Positions 45,646 through 55,826 are shown, counted from the first letter of the stretch. The stretch is 64,000 bases of DNA from Streptomyces noursei (GCF_001646665.1 NZ_LWBU01000115.1:1-64000), one strand, 5' to 3'. Program-made: numbers and translations. The notes: generated from the letters alone by a model not told the origin.

Positions 45646-46751
45646 CGCGCCAGCCAGCCCGGCGCCGAGGCGGCCGGGCCGTGCAGCGCCGGGCCCTGCG
45701 TCATCTCCATGGCGAAGTCGTCCGCCAGCTCCAGGACCGTGGGCCGCCCTTCCAGCTCGGCCAGCCAGGCCGGCGGGAGGGCGGTCTCGCCGTGCAGGGC
45801 GCCGAGCAGCGCACCGGTGAGGGCCCCGGTGGTCTCCGACGGGCCGTCGTGGTTCACGGCCAGGCGCAGCCCGTGCCGCACGTCCTCACCGACGAGCGTG
45901 CAGTAAACCGCGATGGCCAGGGCGTCCTCGGCGTGTTCGCCGTCGGTGTCACCGAGCGAGGCGATCCTCGCGGGGCTCGGGATGCCCTGGCGGACGGCGC
46001 CGAGAGCGTGCTTCAGCGCCTCGCTGACCGGCTCGTGCCCGGGGCGGGTCGCCAGCTGGGCGAGCGCCCGCTGCACCGAGCCGTCGACGGACTCGCCGCG
46101 CGCCAGGCCGTGGACCACCACGGCGAAGGCACCGGCCGACAGATAGGCGGTGGGGTGGCCGTGCGTCTGCACCGCGCACTCCACGGCCAGTTGGCACACC
46201 AGCTGCGGCTCCCAGCCGACGAGCAGCCCGAACGGGGCGGACCGCACCAGGGCGCCGGCGTCCCGGGCGGTCGGGTTCTTCGGCCGGTCGACGGTGCCGA
46301 GCGTCTCGTCGCCGAGGCCGGTGAGGGTGGCGCGCGCGGGGTCGCGGCGGGCGTACAGCCACTCCTCGCAGGCCAGCCAGCCGTTGTCCTTGCGGCGCTC
46401 GTCCGGTCCCCAGTCGCGCTGGGTGGCGGCCCACCGCAGATGGGCCCGGTGCACGTCGGTGGGCGGGTGCCAGGCGCCGGTGTCGCGGCGCACCTGGGCG
46501 CGTATCAGCCCGTCGACGGTGAACAGCGACAGCTGGGTCGCCGACGTCACGGCACCGCGCCGCCCGTACGCGGGGGCCAGGTCGGCGAGCCCGTCGGGCC
46601 CGTGCGCCGCCCGGATCGCCTCCACCGACAGCCCCGACACCCCCGCCCCGAGGGCGTCCCCGATGGCGGCGCCCAGCAGGCAGCCCCGCACCCGGGCGCG
46701 GAAGTCCTGCTGCTCGGCGCGCCCCCAGACAGCCGCGGCTGCTGCACCCAC
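45630..46751 (-). CDS. ADP-ribosylglycohydrolase-family protein with changed metal-site residues
   Basis: 373 residues of the ADP-ribosylglycohydrolase/DraG fold (RGCLLGAAIGDALGA at about 22-36). The first metal motif, normally T-D-D-T, is TSAT at 69-72. The second, normally G-D-S-D-[ST]-[AT]-G, is GPSETTG near 302-308. These changes remove most Mg2+-ligating aspartates, so catalysis is doubtful; the surrounding family sequence (HRAHLRWAATQRDWGPDERR, GHPTAYLSAGAFA) is well kept. The GTG at 46751 follows GGGAGGG and is preferred over a GTG at 46796. Last gene in a minus-strand run after the STAND gene. Confidence 0.88.
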   Translation of the reverse strand: MGAAAAAVWGRAEQQDFRARVRGCLLGAAIGDALGAGVSGLSVEAIRAAHGPDGLADLAPAYGRRGAVTSATQLSLFTVDGLIRAQVRRDTGAWHPPTDVHRAHLRWAATQRDWGPDERRKDNGWLACEEWLYARRDPARATLTGLGDETLGTVDRPKNPTARDAGALVRSAPFGLLVGWEPQLVCQLAVECAVQTHGHPTAYLSAGAFAVVVHGLARGESVDGSVQRALAQLATRPGHEPVSEALKHALGAVRQGIPSPARIASLGDTDGEHAEDALAIAVYCTLVGEDVRHGLRLAVNHDGPSETTGALTGALLGALHGETALPPAWLAELEGRPTVLELADDFAMEMTQGPALHGPAASAPGWLARYPRG

Positions 46752-46853
46752 CTCGCGTCCCTCCCGTCGCCCGTCGTCACGTCCGGCGCGCAGCACTGTA
46801 ATCGAAGGAACAGGGGCGCTCCCGGCCCGGAGTGTTATGGGTGCGGACGCCCG

Positions 46854-49283
46854 TCAGGTGTGGTTTTGCTCGCTGTTCGGCTCCGGTTCCTGGTTGCTCC
46901 CGGCGATGCGGTCGCGCTGCGCGGCGGCCCACGCGTACCCCGGGTCGAGGGCCAGCGCCCGGTCGAGATCGGCCATCGCCGCGCCCGTGTCGCCCAGCGC
47001 CTCGTGGGCGAGCGCACGGCTGCCGAGCGCCCAGGCGTACCCCGGGTCGAGGGCCAGGGCCGCGGTGTACGCGGCCACCGCGTCCGCGGGGCGCCCCGCC
47101 GCCCGCAGCGCCTCACCGCGCTCGCCGAGCACCCAGGGGTCGCCCGGGGCGACCGCCCGCGCGCGGTCCAGGTCGGCCAGCGCGCCGGTCGTGTCGCCGA
47201 GCGCCCTGCGCACCTGCGCCCTGCGCACCAGGCTCCACAGGTGGTCCGGGTCCATGCCCAGTGCCAGGTCCAGGTCGGCCAGCGCCTCGGCCGGCCGGCC
47301 CAGGGCGTGCTTGACCTGGGCGCGGCTCGCCCGGGGCCACACCCATGCCGGGTCCAGTCCGACCACCCGGTCCAGGTCCGCGAGGGCCTCGGCGTACCGG
47401 CCCGCCCGGCGGTGGGTCTCGCCCCGGTGGGCGAGGGGCCGCGCCTTGCGCGTGGCCAGGCCGACGGCCCGGTCGTGGTCGGCCAGCGCCGCGTCGAGGT
47501 CACCGCGCGCCCGGTGGGCCAGGGCCCGCCCGGTGTACGCCCGGGGGCTCGGCCCGAGCGCGAGCGCCCGGTCGAAGTCGGCGAGCGAGTCCTCGTACCG
47601 TCCCGCGTCGTACAGCGCCCGGCCCCGTGCGGCCAGGGCGTGCGCCCGGTCGTCGGGGCCGACCCGCGCCACCAGCAGGTCCAGGACGCCGACGACCGAC
47701 CGGGCCGGGTCGTCCAGCGCCTCCAGGCAGGCGGCGCCGAGCCGGCGCAGGGGCAGGTCGTCGGTGTCCTCGCCCGCCTCGGTCACTGCCCGCGCCCAGC
47801 GGCGGGCCTGGACCGCGCCCTCGGTGCACGCCCCGATCCCGTCGCGCAGCGCGTCCTCGACCGCCGTCGCGGGTGCGGCGCACAGCCGGTGGTACAGCTC
47901 CTCCAGCCGCAGCGCGCGCAGGTTCTCGTGCTCCCACAGCTCGTGGGGGGAGACGTCCGGCCCGGCGTCGGCCGCCCACGCCGCGCAGGCGTCGGCCAGC
48001 CGGGTGTGGGCCTCGCGCCAGCGCTGCGGGGAGCCGGTCCGCTGGAGGCGCAGCATCGGGGCGCGCACGACGTCGTGGTACCGGGCGTGGTCGTCGCGCT
48101 CGCCGACGAACGGCAGGGTGCGCAGCCACCCGTACAGCTCGGCCGCGTCCGTCCCGTCCCCGACGGCCGCCGCGAACACGTCCTGGTTCAGGCGGCGCGG
48201 CAGCGCGCAGGCGAGCGCGGCGGCCCGGCGGGCGGGGTCGTCCTCCCACTTCAGGAACCGGTCCACGGCGGTGGCGCCGGCCGTGTTCGGCTCGCCGGGG
48301 TGCCGGGCCAGGGTGGAGACCAGCACGGGGAGCCCGCCGGACAGCCGCAGCACGTCCTGGACGACCGGCTCGTCGACGACGCCCCGCGCCGTCAGCAGGT
48401 GCCGTGTCTCGGGCTCGGTGAACGGCTCCAGCGGCAGGTCCGCGACGGCGTGGGACCACTCCGACCAGCAGGCCGGGTCCAGCCGGTCGCGCCCGGCCAG
48501 GGTGAGGACGACGTTCCCGGGCAGGGGCCCGTACCGCTCGCCCGCCAGCAGGTCGCACAGCCAGGTGCCGAGGACCGGTCCGGTGCGCTCGAAGGTGTCG
48601 AGGAAGAGGGCGACCCACGGGACGTCCTTGGCCACCCGGTCCAGTTCGGCGACGAACAGCGGGCCGAGGACCGGCACGGGGTCGAGGGCGAGCCGGGCGT
48701 CGTCGCCGCGCGCGCGGCCCCGGGGGCCGAGCGTCGCCCGGAGCCGGTCGGCGCCCCGGGCGACGAGCGCCGGGTCCACCCCGCCCGCGAAGGCGCCGAC
48801 GACCGGCAGCATGCCCGCGCCGATCAGCCCGGCCTGCGCGGCCGCCAGGCTGCCGGGCGACGGGGCGGGTGCGCCGGGCGGGCCGTCCGCCGGGCCGGCC
48901 TGGGCGGCCGCCTCGGCCTCGTGGCGGAAGCGGTGGTAGGCGGCGAGCTGACGGTCCAGCGCCTTGAGGGGGTGCCCCTGCCGGTCCAGGCAGCCGCTGA
49001 TCGCGGCCATCGCGGCGGGCACGTCGTGCGCGGTCTCGTCGACGTACGCGGTCAGCGCGCCGTGCTCGCGCGCGGTCTCCTCCAGTCGCCGGACCAGCGT
49101 GGTCTTGCCGACGCCCGCCATGCCGCGCACGTGAAAGACGAACCGGTGGCGGAGATCCTCCGGGGGGAGCGCGAAGTTCTCGGCGAACACGGACAGTTCG
49201 CGCCGCCGGCCGACGAATCCGTCCTGCTGGTGCTGTTGGAGGAGCTGCGCCATCGACGGTCTGGATCTGGAGGTCCTCGCCAT
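46854..49283 (-). CDS. STAND-type P-loop NTPase with C-terminal TPR repeats
   Basis: 809 residues. Residues 20-60 contain GFVGRRREL and Walker A GMAGVGKTTL (54-63). Walker B VPWVALFLDTFERT lies near 225, and a winged-helix/HETHS-like region follows. The C-terminal 250 residues hold about seven TPR units (GRYEDSLADFDRALALGP, GDTGAAMADLDRALALDPGY). STAND proteins switch between off and on states on ATP and ligand binding and often act in signalling or defence. No effector domain is seen at the N-terminus. ATG 49283 has GGGAG upstream and is 19 bp past the fbiC stop, suggesting co-transcription. Confidence 0.88.
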   Translation of the reverse strand: MARTSRSRPSMAQLLQQHQQDGFVGRRRELSVFAENFALPPEDLRHRFVFHVRGMAGVGKTTLVRRLEETAREHGALTAYVDETAHDVPAAMAAISGCLDRQGHPLKALDRQLAAYHRFRHEAEAAAQAGPADGPPGAPAPSPGSLAAAQAGLIGAGMLPVVGAFAGGVDPALVARGADRLRATLGPRGRARGDDARLALDPVPVLGPLFVAELDRVAKDVPWVALFLDTFERTGPVLGTWLCDLLAGERYGPLPGNVVLTLAGRDRLDPACWSEWSHAVADLPLEPFTEPETRHLLTARGVVDEPVVQDVLRLSGGLPVLVSTLARHPGEPNTAGATAVDRFLKWEDDPARRAAALACALPRRLNQDVFAAAVGDGTDAAELYGWLRTLPFVGERDDHARYHDVVRAPMLRLQRTGSPQRWREAHTRLADACAAWAADAGPDVSPHELWEHENLRALRLEELYHRLCAAPATAVEDALRDGIGACTEGAVQARRWARAVTEAGEDTDDLPLRRLGAACLEALDDPARSVVGVLDLLVARVGPDDRAHALAARGRALYDAGRYEDSLADFDRALALGPSPRAYTGRALAHRARGDLDAALADHDRAVGLATRKARPLAHRGETHRRAGRYAEALADLDRVVGLDPAWVWPRASRAQVKHALGRPAEALADLDLALGMDPDHLWSLVRRAQVRRALGDTTGALADLDRARAVAPGDPWVLGERGEALRAAGRPADAVAAYTAALALDPGYAWALGSRALAHEALGDTGAAMADLDRALALDPGYAWAAAQRDRIAGSNQEPEPNSEQNHT

Positions 49284-49302
49284 GCGGTCAGTCTCCCAAA
49301 CC

Positions 49303-51882
49303 TCACTCCAGTACGGGCAGCAGTTCCGGGAGGTGCCCGTCGGACCGTGCCGCCGTCCGGCGCCGCTCCTCGGGGACCTCGCCGTACAGGGTGGTGCGGG
49401 GGCGGGCCGGACGGCCGGCGGACCGGGCGATGCCGACGAGGTCCTCGATCGAGCGGTACGAGCCGTAACCGGAGCCCGCCATGCGGGAGATGGTCTCCTC
49501 CATGAGGGTGCCGCCCAGGTCGTTCGCGCCGGAGCGGAGCATCTCGGCCGCTCCCTCGGCGCCCAGCTTCACCCAGCTGGTCTGGATGTTGGGGATGTGC
49601 GGGTGCAGCAGGACCCGGGCCATGGCCGTGACCGCCCGGTTGTCGCGGGTGGTCGGGCCGGGGCGGGCGATGCCGGCGAGGTAGACGGGGGCGTTGGTGT
49701 GGATGAAGGGCAGGGTGACGAACTCGGTGAACCCGCCGGTCTCCTGCTGGATGCGGGCGAGGGTGCGGAGGTGGCCGAGCCAGTGGCGGGGCTGGTCGAC
49801 GTGGCCGTACATCATCGTCGAGGAGGAGCGGATGCCGAGCTCGTGCGCGGTGCTCACCACCTCGATCCAGGTGGCGGCCGGCAGCTTCCCCTTGGTGAGG
49901 ACCCAGCGGACCTCGTCGTCGAGGATCTCGGCGGCGGTGCCGGGGATGGAGTCCAGTCCGGCGTCCTTGGCGGCCGTCAGCCACTCGCGGATCGACAGGC
50001 CGGTGCGGGTGGCGCCGTTGACGACCTCCATCGGCGAGAAGGCGTGGACGTGCATGCCGGGGACGCGGGCCTTCACGGCACGGGCGATGTCGAAGTACGC
50101 GGTGCCGGGCAGGTCGGGGTGGATGCCGCCCTGCATGCACACCTCGACCGCGCCGACGTCCCACGCCTGCTGGGCACGGTCGGCGACCTGGTCCAGGGAC
50201 AGGGTGTACGCGTCGGCGTCGGTGCGGCGCTGGGCGAAGGCGCAGAACCGGCAGCCGGTGTAGCAGACGTTGGTGAAGTTGATGTTGCGGGTGACGACGT
50301 ACGTGACGTCGTCGCCGACCGTGTCGCGGCGGATGTCGTCGGCGACCCCGCACAGCGCGTCCAGCGCCGGGCCGTCCGCGTGCAGCAGGGCGAGGGCCTG
50401 GTCGTCGGTGAGCCGCGTCGGGTCGTCGGCGGCGACGCCGAGCGCTTCGCGTACGTCGGTGTCGATGCGCTGCGGCACCATGCCGGGTGCGGCGGCCTCC
50501 CGCAGCGCCTCCCAGTCGCCGTACACCTCGTCGAAGTCGTCGCGCCGGTCGGTGGTGCGCCCCGTGGTGTCGATGGTGCGGTGCAGGTCGGTCCGGCCGG
50601 CGGCGGTGAAGCCCTCGTCGGGCTCCTGCCACGGCAGGCCGCGCACCTCCGCGTCCGGGTTCGCGAGCCCCGTCTCCGGGTCGGCGAGGGCGCGGACGTG
50701 CGGCAGCAGGCGCGGGTCGAGCCACGGCTCGCCGCGCGTCACGAACTCGGGGTAGACGCAGAGCCGTTCCCGCAGCTCGAACCCGGCGGCGGCCGACCGC
50801 TCCGCCAGCGCCTCGATCGCCGGCCAGGGCCGCTCGGGGTTGACGTGGTCGATGGTGACGGGCGACACCCCGCCCCAGTCGTCGATCCCGGCGGCGATCA
50901 GCCGCCCGTACTCCCCGTCCACCAGGTTCGGCGGGGCCTGGAGGCACGCGGAGGGGCCCATGATGTGCCGGGCGACGGCCACGGTGGCGACCAGGTCGTC
51001 CAGGTCGGCGTCCGGCATGCCGCGCATCGCCGTGTCCGGCTTGGCGCGGAAGTTCTGGATGATCAGCTCCTGGACGCCGTGGTACGCCCGCGCCACCCGG
51101 CGCAGCGCGAACAGCGACTCCGCCCGCTCCTCGTACGTCTCGCCGATCCCGATCAGCAACCCGCTGGTGAACGGCACCGACGAACGGCCGGCGTCCTCCA
51201 GCACCCGCAGCCGCACGGCCGGTTCCTTGTCGGGCGAGCCGTAGTGGGGGCCGCCGGGCTCGGACCACAGGCGGGTCGCCGTCGTCTCCAGCATCATGCC
51301 CATGGACGGCGCCACGGGCTTGAGCCGCTGGAAGTCGGTCCACGACAGCACGCCCGGGTTGAGGTGGGGCAGCAGCCCCGTCTCCTCCAGGATGCGGATC
51401 GCCATGGCGCGCACGTACGCGAGGGTGTCGTCGTACCCGTGCGCGTCCAGCCACTCCCGCGCCTCGGGCCAGCGGTCCTCGGGCTTGTCGCCCAGGGTGA
51501 TCAGGGCTTCCTTGCAGCCCAGTGCGGCGCCCCGGCGGGCGACGTCCAGCACCTCGTCGGGCGACATGAACATCCCGTGCCCGGCGCGCCGCAGCTTGCC
51601 GGGGACGGTCACGAACGTGCAGTAGTGGCAGGTGTCGCGGCACAGCCGGGTGAGCGGGACGAACACGCTCTTGGAGTACGTGATGACCCCGGGCCGCCCG
51701 GCCGCCGCCAGCCCCGCGTCCCGCACCCGCCCGGCCGACGCGGCCAGGTCCTCCAGGTCGGCACCCCGCGCCCGGAGCAGGACGGCGGCCTCGGTGACGT
51801 CCAGCGCCACACCGTCCCTGGCCCGCTTCAGGGCACGTCGCATGGCATTGGCGGTGGGGCGTCCGGGCTGGTCGTCGGTCAT
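49303..51882 (-). CDS. fbiC: FbiC: F0 synthase for coenzyme F420 (CofG-CofH fusion)
   Basis: 859 residues, two radical-SAM halves. The CofG half has C-x3-C-x2-C as CRDTCHYC (Cys 81, 85, 88) and the CofH half has CYTGCRFC near residue 540. Together they make the deazaflavin ring (F0) from tyrosine and the pyrimidine precursor of riboflavin. An ATG 12 bp upstream (51894) is the alternative start; neither has a clear ribosome site. Immediately upstream on the same strand, 27 bp away, is an F420-dependent oxidoreductase that would use the product. Confidence 0.96.
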   Translation of the reverse strand: MTDDQPGRPTANAMRRALKRARDGVALDVTEAAVLLRARGADLEDLAASAGRVRDAGLAAAGRPGVITYSKSVFVPLTRLCRDTCHYCTFVTVPGKLRRAGHGMFMSPDEVLDVARRGAALGCKEALITLGDKPEDRWPEAREWLDAHGYDDTLAYVRAMAIRILEETGLLPHLNPGVLSWTDFQRLKPVAPSMGMMLETTATRLWSEPGGPHYGSPDKEPAVRLRVLEDAGRSSVPFTSGLLIGIGETYEERAESLFALRRVARAYHGVQELIIQNFRAKPDTAMRGMPDADLDDLVATVAVARHIMGPSACLQAPPNLVDGEYGRLIAAGIDDWGGVSPVTIDHVNPERPWPAIEALAERSAAAGFELRERLCVYPEFVTRGEPWLDPRLLPHVRALADPETGLANPDAEVRGLPWQEPDEGFTAAGRTDLHRTIDTTGRTTDRRDDFDEVYGDWEALREAAAPGMVPQRIDTDVREALGVAADDPTRLTDDQALALLHADGPALDALCGVADDIRRDTVGDDVTYVVTRNINFTNVCYTGCRFCAFAQRRTDADAYTLSLDQVADRAQQAWDVGAVEVCMQGGIHPDLPGTAYFDIARAVKARVPGMHVHAFSPMEVVNGATRTGLSIREWLTAAKDAGLDSIPGTAAEILDDEVRWVLTKGKLPAATWIEVVSTAHELGIRSSSTMMYGHVDQPRHWLGHLRTLARIQQETGGFTEFVTLPFIHTNAPVYLAGIARPGPTTRDNRAVTAMARVLLHPHIPNIQTSWVKLGAEGAAEMLRSGANDLGGTLMEETISRMAGSGYGSYRSIEDLVGIARSAGRPARPRTTLYGEVPEERRRTAARSDGHLPELLPVLE

Positions 51883-51909
51883 GGACCCGAGCATACGAGT
51901 GCGGGGTCC

Positions 51910-52737
51910 CTACACGTACCGCGCGTACTCGTCCAGCTTCCGCAGCACCTCCGTCTCGCCGGACGGCGGGAGTTGGACGACGGTCTCCGTGATGCCGAGG
52001 CCGGCGAAGTGCGCGAGCTTGCCCTCCGAGGGGTGGACGGCGTACGGCACGACGTGGAGGGCGTCCGGGTCACGGCCCGCCTTCTCCCAGGTCTCCCGCA
52101 GCACCGGCAGCGTCTCGGTCAGGCCCCGGCCGCCGATGGGCAGCCAGCCGTCGGCGTACTCGGCGATGTGGGCGAAGAGCCGGGGCCCGGCCGCGCCGCC
52201 GATCAGCGTGCGGGGGGCGCCACCGGCCGGCTTGGGGTGCGCGAAGGAGGCGCGCACCGAGGCGGTCGTCCCCTCGTACGCGGTGGGCCCGGCGGCCCAC
52301 AGGGCGCGCATCAGCGCCATCCGGTCGCGGGTCCGTTCCCGGCGGGTGCGCCAGTCGACGCCGTGGTCCTCCGCCTCCTCCCGGTTCCAGCCGTGGCCGA
52401 CGCCGAGGGTGAACCGGCCGCCCGAGAGGTGGTCGAGGGTGGCCACCTGCTTGGCCAGGTCGATCGGGTCGTGCTGGGCGACCAGCGTGATGCCGGTGCC
52501 GAGTTCCAGCCGCTCGGTGACGGCGGCGGCCTGGCCGAGCGCGACGAAGGGGTCGAGGGTGCGGCCGTACTCGGGCGGCAGGTCGCCGCCCGCCGGGTAG
52601 GGGCTGGTGCGTTCGACGGGGATGTGGGTGTGCTCCGGCAGGTACAGGCCCGCGAAGCCGCGCTGTTCGAGTTCACGCGCGAGCCGTACCGGGCTGATGG
52701 TCTGGTCCGTGAGGAAAATCGTCGTCGCGATGCGCAT
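51910..52737 (-). CDS. LLM-class F420-dependent oxidoreductase
   Basis: 275 residues of the luciferase-like TIM-barrel family. MRIATTIFLTDQTISPVRLA at the N-terminus, LYLPEHTHIP, and GRFTLGVGHGWNREE are family blocks of the F420-dependent TIGR03619-like group. It reduces or oxidises an unknown substrate with F420. The ATG at 52737 is taken because the family starts there; there is no ribosome site, but CATACGTT a short distance upstream could be a -10 box for a leaderless mRNA. First gene of the run with fbiC. Confidence 0.9.
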   Translation of the reverse strand: MRIATTIFLTDQTISPVRLARELEQRGFAGLYLPEHTHIPVERTSPYPAGGDLPPEYGRTLDPFVALGQAAAVTERLELGTGITLVAQHDPIDLAKQVATLDHLSGGRFTLGVGHGWNREEAEDHGVDWRTRRERTRDRMALMRALWAAGPTAYEGTTASVRASFAHPKPAGGAPRTLIGGAAGPRLFAHIAEYADGWLPIGGRGLTETLPVLRETWEKAGRDPDALHVVPYAVHPSEGKLAHFAGLGITETVVQLPPSGETEVLRKLDEYARYV

Positions 52738-52828
52738 GACGGCCCAACGTATGGCGTGCGGCGGCGAAATCCGAGACGGTCGCCCCGGGTTGGCGGGAAA
52801 TTCACCGGCCGCGAGGAGGGTGGCACCC

Positions 52829-54286
52829 ATGATGGGCAGACGAGGATTCGTGACGGGCGCGGCGGGGGTCTTCACCGCGCGGGGCGTGAGCTTCGCCCCC
52901 GGCGAGACCGAGCAGGTGCTGCGCGGCACCCTGCCGCCCGGTTCCCCCGACTACGTGTACCTGCCGGTCGAGGTGCCGCGCGGGGTGCGGGAGATCCGGG
53001 TGTCGTACGCGTACGAGCGGCCGGCCGTGCCGCCGGGGACCCAGGGCAACGCCCTGGACATCGGCGTCTTCGACGAGCGGGGCACCGAACTCGGCGGGCG
53101 CGGCTTCCGGGGCTGGTCGGGCGGGGCCCGCACCGAGTTCTTCGTCCGTGCCGACGACGCCACGCCCGGCTACCTGCCGGGACCGGTCCGGGCGGGCACC
53201 TGGCACATCGTGCTGGGCCCGTACACCGTCGCCCCCGGCGGCCTGCCGTACACGGTGACGGTCCGTCTCGCGTACGGGCCGTCCGGCCCCGTGCGCACGC
53301 CCGTGTACCCACCGGACCGGGCCCGGGGCCGGGGCCGGGCCTGGTACCGGGGCGACTGCCACCTGCACTCGGTGCACTCCGACGGGCTGCGCACCCCCGC
53401 CGAGGTCGCGGCCGCCGCACGCGCCGCCGGGCTGGACTTCATCAACACCTCCGAGCACAACACGCACTCCGGGCACCGGGCGTGGGAGGGGCTGTGGGGC
53501 GACGACCTGCTGATCCTGACCGGTGAGGAGGTCACCACCCGCAGCGGCCACGTCGTCGCGGTCGGCACCGACCCGGGCACGTTCGTCGACTGGCGCTACC
53601 GGGCGCGCGACAACCGCTTCGGGCGCTTCGCCCGCGAGATCCGCCGGGCCGGCGGCCTGGTCGTCCCGGCCCACCCGCACGCCACGTGCGTGGGCTGCGC
53701 CTGGAAGTTCGGTTTCGGTGACGCGGACGCGGTGGAGGTGTGGAACGGCCCCTACACGCCCGACGACGAGGTGGCCCTGGCCGACTGGGACGGCACCCTG
53801 GCCGCAGGGCGCCGCTTCGTCCCGGCGGTGGGCGGCAGCGACGCGCACCGCGAGCCGCAGCGGGTGGGCGAGCCGCAGACGGTCGTCCTCGCCGACGACC
53901 TGACCCGCGAGGCGGTCCTGGCGGGGCTGCGCGCGGGGCGGTCGTACGTCGCCGAGTCGGCCTCCGTGAGCCTCGCCCTGTCCGCGACGGGCGGCCGGGG
54001 CGTCCGGGCGGGCATCGGCGACCGGCTCCCCGTCCCGGCCGGCACGCCGGTGACCGTCCGCCTCGACGTGACGGGCGCCCCCGGCTGCACGGTCCGGTTC
54101 GTCACCGACCAGGGCACCTTGCACACGGTCGCCCTGCCCGCCTCCGGCACGGGCACGGTCACGTGGACGACGACGCCCGCGTACGCCGCCCACGTCCGTG
54201 CCGAGGTCCGCCACCCGGCCGCGGTGCCGGGCCTGCCGGGGGCGCTGGCGGCGTTCACGAACCCGGTGTTCCTGGGGGCCCCGTAG
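52829..54286 (+). CDS. CehA/McbA-type PHP-domain metallohydrolase
   Basis: 485 residues. An N-terminal beta-rich domain is followed by a PHP domain with metal ligands in RGDCHLHSVHSDG (about 170-182), SEHNTHSG, PAHPHATC and GGSDAHRE. A C-terminal beta domain ends at the stop. The PHP fold hydrolyses phosphoesters; CehA/McbA relatives also cleave carbamates. The start RRGFVTGAAG resembles a Tat-type signal but the hydrophobic stretch is short. ATG 52829 follows GAGGAGGG; an ATG 3 bp later is equally possible. Confidence 0.88.
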   Translation: MMGRRGFVTGAAGVFTARGVSFAPGETEQVLRGTLPPGSPDYVYLPVEVPRGVREIRVSYAYERPAVPPGTQGNALDIGVFDERGTELGGRGFRGWSGGARTEFFVRADDATPGYLPGPVRAGTWHIVLGPYTVAPGGLPYTVTVRLAYGPSGPVRTPVYPPDRARGRGRAWYRGDCHLHSVHSDGLRTPAEVAAAARAAGLDFINTSEHNTHSGHRAWEGLWGDDLLILTGEEVTTRSGHVVAVGTDPGTFVDWRYRARDNRFGRFAREIRRAGGLVVPAHPHATCVGCAWKFGFGDADAVEVWNGPYTPDDEVALADWDGTLAAGRRFVPAVGGSDAHREPQRVGEPQTVVLADDLTREAVLAGLRAGRSYVAESASVSLALSATGGRGVRAGIGDRLPVPAGTPVTVRLDVTGAPGCTVRFVTDQGTLHTVALPASGTGTVTWTTTPAYAAHVRAEVRHPAAVPGLPGALAAFTNPVFLGAP

Positions 54287-54306
54287 CGGCCCGTAGGCTC
54301 GTCCGC

Positions 54307-55071
54307 ATGAGCAGCACGACCCCCGGCCCCCGTTCCGTCGACCGTGCGCTGGACATCCTCGACGTGGTGGCCGACGCGGCCGGGCCCGTCGGGGCGCGGG
54401 CGCTGGCGCGACGGCTGGGGTGTTCGCCGTCGACCGTCTACCACCTGCTGGGGCCGCTGGTGGCGCGCGGGCACCTGGTGCGCGCGGAGGGCGGCGGGTA
54501 CGCGCCGGGGCCCCGGGCCACCGCGCTGCACCGGGCGTTCCAGCGGCACGTGGGGGTCGCCCCGGGTGTGGGCGAGGTGCTGGCGCGGCTGCGGCGGGAG
54601 AGCGGGGCGGAGGCGTACTTCTCCGCGTACCGGGACGGGCGGATCACCGTGGTCGACAGCACGGCGCCCGTCACGGACACGGCGCACCCCTTCGTACCGG
54701 GGCCCGACGTGCGGGCGCATGCCACCGCGCACGGCAAGGCGCTGCTGGCGCAGGTGCCGCGCGGGGTGCGGCGGCGGTATCTGGACGAGCACGGGATGGC
54801 CCGGTTCACCGACCGGACGATCACGGCGGCGGAGCGGTTCGAGGCGGAGCTGGCGCGGGTGCGGGGGCAGGGGTTCGCCGTGTCGGTGGGGGAGGCGGAC
54901 CCGGCGTACACCTGCCTGGCGATGGTGCTGCCCGGCGCCGGGGAGGTGCGGCACGCGCTGTCGGTGTCGTTGCCGACGGCGGAGTTCCGCCACCGGCACG
55001 GCCGGGTGCGGGCGGCGGTGGCCGGCTCGGTGCGGGCTTTTTCCGACGCTGCCGGAAACGCGGGCGCGTGA
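54307..55071 (+). CDS. IclR-family transcriptional regulator
   Basis: 254 residues. N-terminal winged helix (SVDRALDILDVVADAAGPVG, then LGCSPSTVYHLLGPLVARGHL) and an IclR effector-binding domain with AHGKALLAQVPRGVRRRYL. The family senses aromatic or organic acids and controls catabolic genes. ATG 54307 begins 20 bp after the PHP gene stop, so they are probably co-transcribed; its targets are not obvious from neighbours. Confidence 0.92.
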   Translation: MSSTTPGPRSVDRALDILDVVADAAGPVGARALARRLGCSPSTVYHLLGPLVARGHLVRAEGGGYAPGPRATALHRAFQRHVGVAPGVGEVLARLRRESGAEAYFSAYRDGRITVVDSTAPVTDTAHPFVPGPDVRAHATAHGKALLAQVPRGVRRRYLDEHGMARFTDRTITAAERFEAELARVRGQGFAVSVGEADPAYTCLAMVLPGAGEVRHALSVSLPTAEFRHRHGRVRAAVAGSVRAFSDAAGNAGA

Positions 55072-55108
55072 GCTGGACGGCGGGCCGGGCGGGGAGCACC
55101 GTGACGGC

Positions 55109-55438
55109 ATGATCTTCATCGCCGTCAGGTTCACCGTCCGCCCCGAGTACGCCGGCCAGTGGCTCACGCTGGTCGACGGCTTCACCCGTGCCACCCGCGA
55201 CGAGCCCGGGAACCTCTTCTTCGACTGGTCGCGCGACGTCGAGGACCCGAACCGGTTCGTGCTGCTGGAGGCCTTCGCGGACGCGGAGGCGGGCGCGGCG
55301 CACGTCGCCTCGGACCACTTCGCGGCCGGGCTGGAGGCGATGTCCGGTGCCATCGCCGCCACGCCGGAGATCGTCAACGTCGAGCTGCCGGACCAGGACG
55401 GCTGGAACGCCATGGCCGAGCTGAGCCCGCGGGGCTGA
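55109..55438 (+). CDS. Antibiotic-biosynthesis-monooxygenase (ABM) family protein
   Basis: 109 residues with the dimeric alpha/beta-barrel ABM fold: FIAVRFTVRPEYAGQWLTLV, then TRDEPGNLFFDWSRDVEDPN and FVLLEAFADAEAGAAHVAS. Members act as cofactor-free monooxygenases or as YgiN-like quinol oxidases. ATG 55109 follows GGGAGCACC. It lies 37 bp after the IclR gene and may be its partner. Confidence 0.9.
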   Translation: MIFIAVRFTVRPEYAGQWLTLVDGFTRATRDEPGNLFFDWSRDVEDPNRFVLLEAFADAEAGAAHVASDHFAAGLEAMSGAIAATPEIVNVELPDQDGWNAMAELSPRG

Positions 55439-55448
55439 CCCCGCCCGT

Positions 55449-55479
55449 CGGGGCGCCCCCCGGCCGCACGGGCGCCCCG
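55449..55479. terminator. Bidirectional hairpin between convergent ABM and cupin genes
   Basis: CGGGGCGCCC (55449-55458) pairs with GGGCGCCCCG (55470-55479) across an 11-base loop, in the 70-bp spacer between convergent stops. Confidence 0.75.
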
Positions 55480-55508
55480 GCCGCGGTGCCTCCGGCCGGC
55501 GGGGCGCC

Positions 55509-55826
55509 TCAGTCGTTGACGGCGGTGAGCAGGACCGCCGCGTCCGTCACCGCCGTCACGCCGTGCCGCTCCGGCGGCAGCAGGTAGAGCGCGCCCATGG
55601 TCAGCTCCACGTCGCCGGACTGGGCCGTCACCCTCACCACGCCCCGCAGCACCTGGAGCGACGCGGCGGGCGGGGTGTTGTGCTCGTCGAGCGAGGTGCC
55701 GGCGGTGAGCGCGATGACGCTCTGCCGCAGGGGCGGGTCGCGCAGGATCAGGTTGGCGCTGCGGCCGTGCTCGTCGGCGTGCGCGTTGACGAGGTGTTCC
55801 TCTGCGATGGCGTTGAGGTCGTACAT
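55509..55826 (-). CDS. Cupin-domain protein
   Basis: 105 residues with a single cupin barrel (LTAGTSLDEHNTPPAASLQVL, then VELTMGALYLLPPERHGVTA). One His of the first cupin motif is kept (EHNT) and one in the second (ERHG); the metal site looks incomplete. No fused domain. ATG 55826 follows AAGGTGG; the longer frame to 55880 lacks a ribosome site. Likely a small sensor or enzyme of unknown substrate. Confidence 0.85.
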   Translation of the reverse strand: MYDLNAIAEEHLVNAHADEHGRSANLILRDPPLRQSVIALTAGTSLDEHNTPPAASLQVLRGVVRVTAQSGDVELTMGALYLLPPERHGVTAVTDAAVLLTAVND

